48,006 nt of DNA. Origin: a bacterium. Lineage in GTDB: Bacteria > Cyanobacteriota > Vampirovibrionia > Gastranaerophilales > Gastranaerophilaceae. Position 1 is the stretch's first letter, and each line of letters starts with the position of its first letter. The notes beneath the pieces were generated by a model, which was given only the letters and a program-made list of their open reading frames with translations, was not told where the DNA came from and ran no database searches. Shown here piece by piece: positions 42,192 through 48,006 of the stretch. Where the stretch lies: positions 1 through 48,006 of the forward strand of contig JAFXYZ010000020.1 of the NCBI GenBank assembly GCA_017541465.1, read 5' to 3'. The position numbers were made by a program, and so were the translations under genes.

Positions 42192-43793
42192 TCACCCGTT
42201 CAGAATTTTTTCTATATCCTCTTTCGCACTATCAGAAATCATTTTTACCCCAAAATTATCAACAAGCCCTTTAACAAAATTAGGGTTCATAACATTCGGA
42301 AAACAGGGCGGAAGGTAGATGTCCTTTATCCCGAGCGCCCTTAAATTGAAAATATTTGAAACCGCCTTTGAATTACACCTCGTCAGAAACACTGAAATCG
42401 GGTAATTTTTAAGCCCGTATTCACGGTTTAATTTTTCAAGCATCCCCCACAAAAGCTGAAAATCGTAGTGAGAGTTGATATGCAAAAGATTTTCTTTGTC
42501 GAAGTTATAGGAAAACGAAATCACAAAACAGTCTTTTCCGCACTTATCCATAAAATTTTTAAAATAGTTATCCTGTCCCTGAAACCTGTCGAGCCCTCCT
42601 AAAACAAAAATGTGTTTAATCTCGCCCCGGTTGACCTTTTCCCCGAGCTCTTCCATTCTTGCTTTTATTTCCTCACTGTCGTACCCGACACTTATTCTTG
42701 TTTCAAGCGTGTCCTTCAAAAACCCCTGGGCATTTTGAGCATACTTAATGACAGGCTCAAAATCATCATTTTCAATTCTTGCCAGCCCAAACACAGAGAA
42801 GTTATCCACCGTATAAATCTGCCCTCTTATAATCTCGGTATGCGGAATAGAGTGGCTTGTTATCAAAATAGGCCCCGGGAATGAAGCAAAATCAAGCTGA
42901 ATATTGTTATAAGCCCTCTGGTAGTGTCCTTTGAGGTGAGGATACTTTGAAAATTTTTCGTAAGAGTGCGCCATTAACAAATCTGCGTGGGTATAGACAT
43001 TAATATCAAGCCCTTTTGTTGCTTCAAGAATTTTCTCTAAATCTTTATAAAAATGCCCCGTCACAAGAATAGCTTTACCCTTCACCGCATTTGTCGGAAT
43101 TTTATGGCGGTTGACAGGTCCGTAAGTCTGAGACAAAACATTTGTGAGCGCAAGATTTAAGCGGTAATTGACCTTTGAAAATTCATCAATCGTTTTCTCC
43201 CAGACCTCATTCGGCTCAGACGAAAAATTACATTTTGCAAGAATTTTAACGACCTCATCGGCACTTTTGGTGTCGTTTATCCCGTATTCCTTTAATTCGG
43301 TTATCAAAATTGAAGCACTCTGAACAAGTTTCATGATTATTTCATAAAAAACCCGTTTTGAAGGAGGAAAAACAGAGTTTTTGAGATAGTTTTGCCTTTC
43401 CTCTAAACCGATTTCTTTGATTTTTCCAGCCTTCAGCCCTGAAATTTCTTTTTCCGTCAATACTTCAGGCTCAACAGATTTTTCGGCGCAGGCTGAAATA
43501 TAGAGCTCCTCGAGTTTATCCTTATTATCCTCCAAATCTTTTATAAGAAACTCAAATTTTTCACGCTTCAGATATAAATTCGTTATCACAACAGTGATAA
43601 AATCAACCAGCCTGTCTCTCTTAGCGCTGATGTCAACCCCCAGAGAAGAGAGTTTAAAGATATAATAGGCAATTTGCTGAAGTTCAAACATCAAAAGCTC
43701 TTTTAAGGGGATAACAGTGGAATCGTAAGCAAAAGATACAGAAGATGTTCCCTCTGAACAGGAAGGATGGAAATAGTGAAAATATTTGTTCAT
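42192..43793 (-). CDS. Hybrid-cluster-protein (Hcp)-like protein lacking cluster ligands
   Basis: A 533-residue homologue of Hcp (hydroxylamine/NO reductase) over its length: SGH-like TGHFYKDLEKIL near 245, VYTHADLLMAHSY near 266, FPGPILITS near 305, HIFVLGGLD near 400 and a late LRALGIKDIYL matching Hcp order. Yet the ligands are gone. TSNC is TSHS, GGCDG is GGLDR, ACGKYRFN is FSYNFDK, GQCND is INSHYD, and WFEQKA is TRCNSKA. The N-terminal cysteine cluster is also absent; only the first cluster His remains. So the fold is kept without the 4Fe-2S-2O cluster or the cubane. It is intact and not decaying. A regulatory or different-metal role is inferred. ACGGAG is the only ribosome site. Confidence 0.85.
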   Translation of the reverse strand: MNKYFHYFHPSCSEGTSSVSFAYDSTVIPLKELLMFELQQIAYYIFKLSSLGVDISAKRDRLVDFITVVITNLYLKREKFEFLIKDLEDNKDKLEELYISACAEKSVEPEVLTEKEISGLKAGKIKEIGLEERQNYLKNSVFPPSKRVFYEIIMKLVQSASILITELKEYGINDTKSADEVVKILAKCNFSSEPNEVWEKTIDEFSKVNYRLNLALTNVLSQTYGPVNRHKIPTNAVKGKAILVTGHFYKDLEKILEATKGLDINVYTHADLLMAHSYEKFSKYPHLKGHYQRAYNNIQLDFASFPGPILITSHSIPHTEIIRGQIYTVDNFSVFGLARIENDDFEPVIKYAQNAQGFLKDTLETRISVGYDSEEIKARMEELGEKVNRGEIKHIFVLGGLDRFQGQDNYFKNFMDKCGKDCFVISFSYNFDKENLLHINSHYDFQLLWGMLEKLNREYGLKNYPISVFLTRCNSKAVSNIFNLRALGIKDIYLPPCFPNVMNPNFVKGLVDNFGVKMISDSAKEDIEKILNG

Positions 43794-43877
43794 AAGTTTT
43801 TTACTCCGTCTGACTACATATTAAAATTAACCAAATCAGACAAAGGTTTATATTAGCCTTATGTATATTTCGGGTGG

Positions 43878-44210
43878 TTAATACTTTACAGAAATAAAAA
43901 ATTTATACATTAATCTCGTTAATTTCTCACTTTTTTTCATTTCTGTAACCATTTCATTTAATAATTGCTGATAATCATCATTATGTCCAAAACAGAAAAA
44001 CTCAACAGGTGTAATATTTAAAACTTTAAAAATATTATCCATATTCTCTGAGCTCGGGAAATATCTGCCATTTTCAATATTGCTGATAGATGATGTATCA
44101 ACCCCAATATATTCAGCAAGTTGTTCCTGAGTAAGTTTTTTTGCTTTTCTGATTTCTTTAAGTCTTTTACCAAATAATTCCTTAATCATAGTACTGTTAT
44201 TATCTAACAT
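43878..44210 (-). CDS. XRE-family HTH regulator
   Basis: A 110-residue DNA-binding protein with a clear helix-turn-helix of the Cro/CI type (RLKEIRKAKKLTQEQLAEYIGVDTSSISNIENG, about 16-48; the recognition helix carries SSISNIE). The C-terminal half is helical and probably dimerises. It diverges from the acyltransferase gene by 137 bases, so it may control that gene. Confidence 0.88.
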   Translation of the reverse strand: MLDNNSTMIKELFGKRLKEIRKAKKLTQEQLAEYIGVDTSSISNIENGRYFPSSENMDNIFKVLNITPVEFFCFGHNDDYQQLLNEMVTEMKKSEKLTRLMYKFFISVKY

Positions 44211-44347
44211 TTTGCTTAGATATTAAACCAAGTAAAACTCATGATTTTTACAATAATATTGTGCTTTACAAAATATTATATTTGTATTACTCTTGCTTTT
44301 GTATTATTTACGCTGTTTAGCAAAATAAAAAAAAAAGGGTTAATAAA

Positions 44348-45472
44348 ATGACAGAAGAAATAAAACGGAATAGTACTTTTGACATAATAAAAGGAATAGC
44401 AATTATTCTTATGGTACTCGGACACACTTCACACATTTTTGGACAATATGTTGGTTTATTTCATATGGGAATATTTTTTATTTGTTCAGGCTATTTTTTT
44501 AAAGACAAATGCTACGAAAGCATAGAAAGTGTAAAAAAATTCATTAAAAATAAAATTATTCATTTATATCTACCTTTTATTATTTTCAACGGAATACTAA
44601 CGCTATTACATAATTTCTTTTTGAAAATAAATATCTATACAACAAACCCTGATTTTCTTAATTTAGAAGGTTCACATTGGGGATTAGCATATTATTATAC
44701 TTTTAGTGTTATGCTGAAGAAATTATTATATACTTTGCTATTTTTACAAAACGAACAAATGGGGGGAGGAACTTGGTTTGTAAGAGTATTATTTTGGATT
44801 TTAATAATTAACTGTATTTTTCATTTTATAATAAAAAAAATTATTAAAAATGAAAAAAATTTTAAATCTATTCGTTTACTTTTGTTTATTTTTACATTCT
44901 TACTCGGTTATTTATGTCAAAAACTAAATTATAATTTTTATTCGATTGGAACAACATTATCTTGTTCTTTTCTATATTTTATTGGAATTACATACAAAGA
45001 CTATAAAGATAAATTAAGTATTAACAAATATACTCTTATCATAAGCACAATAGTTTTTATAATTGTTCTATACTATTTTGCAGGTTTCAATAACTTCGTT
45101 GATAATAAATATAAGAATATTTTTACGTATCTAATTGCAAATATAACAGGATTTTATTGGGTTCACAACATTTCATTTTACATAAATAAAATCAATAAAA
45201 TAAATAAAATATTTGAATACATAGGACAGCACACTCTCAGCATATTATTTTTTCATTTTCTTGCATTCAAAATTATAACTTATATACAAGTAATTATTTA
45301 TGATAAACCAGATTATTATCTCGCCTCCTTCACAACATTAATAACATCTGAATGGTGGTGGATACTTTATGTACTCGCAGGCACATTGATTCCGCTTCTG
45401 CTTGCATTCATATACAGTAAAATAAAACAAAGCAAACTGATTACTTCTTTAAGTTTTCTAAAACTGCCTTAA
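44348..45472 (+). CDS. Membrane acyltransferase, family 3
   Basis: A 374-residue multi-pass protein (about ten helices) of the acyltransferase-3 family, which O-acetylates or succinylates surface sugars. Family features: start FDIIKGIAIILMVLGHTSHIF (about 10-30, with the His of the active site) and HMGIFFICSGYFFK (about 38-51). It is markedly more AT-rich than its neighbours (poly-A and poly-T codons throughout), and I/N/K/F-rich, which suggests recent arrival. AAAGGG precedes the ATG. The last 32 bases overlap the convergent TPR gene. Confidence 0.85.
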   Translation: MTEEIKRNSTFDIIKGIAIILMVLGHTSHIFGQYVGLFHMGIFFICSGYFFKDKCYESIESVKKFIKNKIIHLYLPFIIFNGILTLLHNFFLKINIYTTNPDFLNLEGSHWGLAYYYTFSVMLKKLLYTLLFLQNEQMGGGTWFVRVLFWILIINCIFHFIIKKIIKNEKNFKSIRLLLFIFTFLLGYLCQKLNYNFYSIGTTLSCSFLYFIGITYKDYKDKLSINKYTLIISTIVFIIVLYYFAGFNNFVDNKYKNIFTYLIANITGFYWVHNISFYINKINKINKIFEYIGQHTLSILFFHFLAFKIITYIQVIIYDKPDYYLASFTTLITSEWWWILYVLAGTLIPLLLAFIYSKIKQSKLITSLSFLKLP

Positions 45473-46211
45473 TCGTTTCGACCTCATCCTTCGGAAGGTC
45501 GTATTTTAAATATTCCTCAAAATTTTCAATGGCGCTTTCTTTATCCCCTCTTGCAGAGAATAAAATTCCGAGTTTTTTATAGGAGGGATAAAAATTAGGG
45601 TTATAAGAAACCGCTTTTAAATGGTAGGAAAGTGCCTTATCAAGCTCATCCGCCGCCTCACATGCCGCCGCCGTCTGGAAATACATAACGGAATTATCTG
45701 TAATTTTTTCTAAAACTATCTCATAGTGCGCAATTGCGTTTTCGTATTCGCCCGTTTCAAAAAAGACATTACCTAAATCCCAGGCAGCATCAACATTGTC
45801 GGGCTCCATGTCAAGAATTTCGCTCAATTCGGTTATAGCCAAATCATATCTGACATCCTCGATATAAAATCTTGCCAGACAGTTCTTTAAAACTGTGTTT
45901 TCAGGCATAAGGGTTACTGCCGTTTCAAGCATGTTAATAGCTTCAATGATTTTCTTCTCTTTATAATAAACATCCGAGAGGTTTATATAGGTCTGAACGA
46001 GCTTTGAATCAAGCTGAAGGGCTTTTAAATAGTATTCAATAGCCTTATCGTTCTCTTCCAGATTAGCATAGCATAACCCGAGGTTGTTCAGAATACCCGG
46101 GTTATCAGGTTCTTCAGTGTTTAATTCTTCAAAACCCTTTACAGCGGCTTTATAATCCCCATTTTTAAAGGAATTTAAAGCATTTTCCAATTTATTATCG
46201 TGTTTTTCCAT
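45441..46211 (-). CDS. Tetratricopeptide-repeat protein
   Basis: A 256-residue all-helical protein of about seven TPR units (canonical NNLGLCYANLEENDKAIEYY at about 41-60 and five more). No signal peptide, so a cytoplasmic scaffold or binding protein. It overlaps the 3' end of the acyltransferase gene by 32 bases on the opposite strand. No partner can be named from context. Confidence 0.9.
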   Translation of the reverse strand: MEKHDNKLENALNSFKNGDYKAAVKGFEELNTEEPDNPGILNNLGLCYANLEENDKAIEYYLKALQLDSKLVQTYINLSDVYYKEKKIIEAINMLETAVTLMPENTVLKNCLARFYIEDVRYDLAITELSEILDMEPDNVDAAWDLGNVFFETGEYENAIAHYEIVLEKITDNSVMYFQTAAACEAADELDKALSYHLKAVSYNPNFYPSYKKLGILFSARGDKESAIENFEEYLKYDLPKDEVETIKAVLENLKK

Positions 46212-46259
46212 ATATTCATATTATAATAAAAACATAATAGTGTAAACGAACTTTTTATT

Positions 46260-46306
46260 CCCCCTCTCCGAGGGAGAGGGTTGGGGTGAGGGTTGAACCC
46301 GTAGGG
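46260..46306. repeat. REP element (C-rich class)
   Basis: Stem CCCTCTCC/GGAGAGGG then tail TTGGGGTGAGGGTTGAACCC and GTAGGG. The end motif CCCTACGGG (minus strand) is the same as at 42035 and in pilin 1. It lies between the divergent TPR and yebC genes. Confidence 0.8.
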
Positions 46307-46329
46307 AAAAGTAAAAAAGGAAAAATTTT

Positions 46330-47082
46330 ATGTCAGGACATTCAAAATGGGCAAATATCAAGAATAAAAAAGCAAAAGTCGATTCTCAAAAAGGAGTAAC
46401 TTTTCAGAAGTTTTCAAGAGAATTAATCGTTGCAGCAAAAATGGGCGGAGCTGATCCTGCGGGAAACTTCCGTTTAAGAACCGCAATAGACAGAGCCAAA
46501 GCGGCAGGGCTTCCGAATGACAACATCAAAAGAGCCATTGAAAAAGGTGCAGGCTCGGGAAGTGCCGACAGCTATGAAGAATTAACCTATGAAGGCTACG
46601 GCGCAGGCGGAAGTGCTATCTTTATTGAAGCAATGACTGACAACCGCAACAGAACCGCAGGCGACATCAGAAGTTTCTTCACCAAATTCAACGGCAACCT
46701 CGGTGAAACAGGATGCGTAGGCTGGATGTTCAAACAAATCGGCGCTATTGATTTTTCAAAAGATACGATAGACTATGACAAACTCTTTGAAATGTCCATA
46801 GAAGCAAATGCTCAGGACGTAACTGATGAAGATGATTTCTTCAGGGTTGTAACTCTTCCCGAAGATTTTCAGGCTTGCGTTGAATACTTTGAAAAAGCAG
46901 GGTTAAAGTATGAACAGGCAGAACTCACAAGGGTTGCAGAGAATACGGTTGAAGTAACAGACGTTAAAATCGCAACTAATATTTTAAGATTAATGGAAAA
47001 ACTCGAAGAACACGACGATGTCCAGCACGTCTATTCAAACTTCGATATTCCTGATGAGATTATGGATCAGGTGAGTGTATAA
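46330..47082 (+). CDS. yebC: YebC/PmpR-family DNA-binding protein
   Basis: A 250-residue member of the YebC (TACO1) family, DNA-binding regulators now also linked to relief of ribosome stalling. The start is diagnostic: MSGHSKWANIKNKKAKVDS (1-19), followed by AAKMGGADPAGNFRLR and GAGSGSADSYEELTYEGYG (about 70-88). AAAGGA precedes the ATG. It is alone, with a strong terminator after it. Confidence 0.96.
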   Translation: MSGHSKWANIKNKKAKVDSQKGVTFQKFSRELIVAAKMGGADPAGNFRLRTAIDRAKAAGLPNDNIKRAIEKGAGSGSADSYEELTYEGYGAGGSAIFIEAMTDNRNRTAGDIRSFFTKFNGNLGETGCVGWMFKQIGAIDFSKDTIDYDKLFEMSIEANAQDVTDEDDFFRVVTLPEDFQACVEYFEKAGLKYEQAELTRVAENTVEVTDVKIATNILRLMEKLEEHDDVQHVYSNFDIPDEIMDQVSV

Positions 47083-47088
47083 AACAAA

Positions 47089-47148
47089 AAAACGAGGTTT
47101 AAAACCTCGTTTTTTATTATTTATTTTGGTAGACTAAAGTCTACCCTA
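47089..47148. terminator. Terminator of yebC followed by a REP palindrome
   Basis: Stem AAAACGAGGTTT/AAACCTCGTTTT and T run (47089-47116). Then, at 47128-47147, GGTAGACTAAAGTCTACCCT, the same palindrome as at 30-49 and 4303-4322. Confidence 0.85.
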
Positions 47149-47152
47149 TTTT

Positions 47153-48004
47153 TTATTTTTTTAAGTAATCTTTAAAATCAACTTTTCTGCCGTTTATATT
47201 AACAGGTGCTCCATAACCAATACAAACCTTGCCTCTTTTAAGGGCATTATCTTGTTCATTTTTATTATCAATAGCAAAGTAAACAATACCATCTACTCCT
47301 AATAGAAATGAAAAAATATCTTTACCAATTAAGTTTGGACCTTTTTCACAATTTGTATCCACTGAAATATGTGCATCATCGAACCCTATAGCCCAAGCCG
47401 ACCAACATATTCCATCAACTGTTACCCAAGAATATCTTTGGGCAAGTAAATTTTCCTGATCAGGAATAACGCCATATCTTTCATATTCTTTAGGCCAACA
47501 ACCGTCATCATTTACACAAGTTTTTATAACCTTCATCTGTTTTTTAAAGGCTTCTGCTCTGCCATCTCGAGCATTTACATCTCCTGTTTCCCCTGAAGGC
47601 CAATTGCAGCCAGACCAACCACCTTTTTCTGTATATTGTCCCAAATTATCATAAGCTGCTCTTTTCCAAGCTTCACTGGCAACCTGATAGGCTTTTTTGA
47701 AAGACGTTTTGTATTGTTGTTCTCTGACATTATTCATAACTGTCGGAACGGTTATTGCCGCAATTACACCTATAATAACGAGTGTAATCAAAACCTCTGC
47801 GAGAGTGAAACCCAACACGTTCCCTCTCTGTGGGAGAGGGCTGGGGAGAGGGTTGAATACCCCATTATTTCTAAACAGACACCCTTCCTGACCTCTCCTA
47901 TCAAGGGGAGGAAAACCCTTTATATTGTTTTTCCATAGCGAAATATATTTTAAATAATTTTGTAGGGGGGGGGTAGGAATGAATTTATTTTTGAAATTAT
48001 ACAT
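47153..48004 (-). CDS. Type IV pilin-like protein (pilin 4), C-tract in frame
   Basis: A 283-residue prepilin. From ATG 48004 the leader MYNFKNKFIPTPPLQN, nine-C tract, REP doublet (NPLPSPLPQRG) and VLGFTLAEVLITLVIIG are almost identical to pilin 2. After about residue 90 the head is different (six cysteines, VDTNCEKGPNLIGKD as the shared motif, ending KVDFKDYLKK). Its ribosome site and promoter lie beyond the window. Prepilin peptidase should cut before F, discarding a leader of about 70 residues. This is the only one of the four that is both in frame and free of stops. Confidence 0.88.
   Translation of the reverse strand: MYNFKNKFIPTPPLQNYLKYISLWKNNIKGFPPLDRRGQEGCLFRNNGVFNPLPSPLPQRGNVLGFTLAEVLITLVIIGVIAAITVPTVMNNVREQQYKTSFKKAYQVASEAWKRAAYDNLGQYTEKGGWSGCNWPSGETGDVNARDGRAEAFKKQMKVIKTCVNDDGCWPKEYERYGVIPDQENLLAQRYSWVTVDGICWSAWAIGFDDAHISVDTNCEKGPNLIGKDIFSFLLGVDGIVYFAIDNKNEQDNALKRGKVCIGYGAPVNINGRKVDFKDYLKK
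47822..47911. repeat. 90-bp inverted REP doublet inside pilin 4 leader
   Basis: Two facing units: 47822-47855 (stem CCCTCTC/GAGAGGG, tail CTGGGGAGAGGGTTG) and 47880-47911 (tail CACCCTTCCTGA, stem CCTCTCC/GGGGAGG). Length and layout equal those of pilin 2. Confidence 0.8.
47965..47973 (-). repeat. Homopolymeric C9 tract, in frame (pilin 4)
   Basis: Nine G on the plus strand, read as nine C after ATTCCTA. In frame with the pilin domain. Confidence 0.85.
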
Positions 48005-48006
48005 AA

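Noticed and set aside
5219-47973. The nine-C tracts as mere assembly error
   Set aside because: All four tracts have exactly nine C, and two of the genes are in frame with that number, so one systematic miscount cannot explain all. Error at individual copies is still possible and is listed as a test.

Overview
The window looks like a chromosomal segment from a low-GC, Gram-negative-type strict anaerobe. The best guess is a gut Gastranaerophilales/'Melainabacteria' (Vampirovibrionia). This rests on inference from four class III-like pilins starting GFTLAEVLITLVIIGVIAA, an [FeFe]-hydrogenase maturase (HydG), a flavodiiron O2/NO reductase fused to flavin reductase and rubredoxin, pyruvate phosphate dikinase, and an MCE/MlaD lipid-transport protein. 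TAA, TGA and TAG are all used as ordinary stops. No rRNA, CRISPR array, phage or classical insertion sequence was seen.

Layout. 0.2-4.2 kb: zinc-ribbon protein, DHH phosphoesterase, valS. 4.4-5.3 kb: pilin 1. 5.5-9.7 kb: SNF2 helicase, an unknown protein, a GNAT-like protein. 9.7-13.9 kb: flavodiiron protein divergent from a coupled hydG-thiM pair. 14.0-14.9 kb: pilin 2, broken by a TAG. 14.9-18.1 kb: DUF374 acyltransferase, then rpmG-tRNA-Trp-secE-nusG-rplK-rplA. 18.3-22.2 kb: 19-residue-repeat protein, parvulin, SIMPL protein, WYL regulator. 22.3-29.7 kb: single-chain helicase-nuclease, then a matrixin/ugd/PHP/PAP2 operon. 29.9-33.3 kb: EF-hand protein, ABC exporter, pilin 3. 33.3-33.8 kb: a DUF559 nuclease between inverted repeats. 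33.9-40.5 kb: ppdK, acidic protein, an MCE-pgeF-SEC-C operon. 40.5-47.1 kb: degenerate GGDEF protein, hpf, an Hcp-like protein without cluster ligands, XRE regulator, AT-rich acyltransferase, TPR protein, yebC. 47.2-48.0 kb: pilin 4.

The most unusual system is the pilin family. Pilins 1-3 share a promoter (17-bp spacer, conserved spacer sequence) and an AGAGAG-type ribosome site; pilin 4's upstream lies outside the window. All four share a start segment M(F/Y)-x-x-K-N followed by a run of exactly nine C. In pilins 2 and 4 nine C keeps the ATG in frame with the pilin. In pilins 1 and 3 nine C is one base out of frame, and eight C would restore a full prepilin. This predicts slipped-strand ON/OFF switching. 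Just after the C tract each gene carries translated palindromic repeats, an inverted REP doublet in pilins 1, 2 and 4. The same hairpin-tail...tail-hairpin arrangement brackets the DUF559 nuclease gene at 33.4 kb. This suggests, as a hypothesis, that DUF559 nucleases mobilise these repeats and that pilin leaders tolerate them because prepilin peptidase removes the leader.

A second repeat class (foot GTAGG/GTAAG plus a 16-22 nt palindrome of variable sequence) occurs about ten times between genes, including directly upstream of the pilin promoters.
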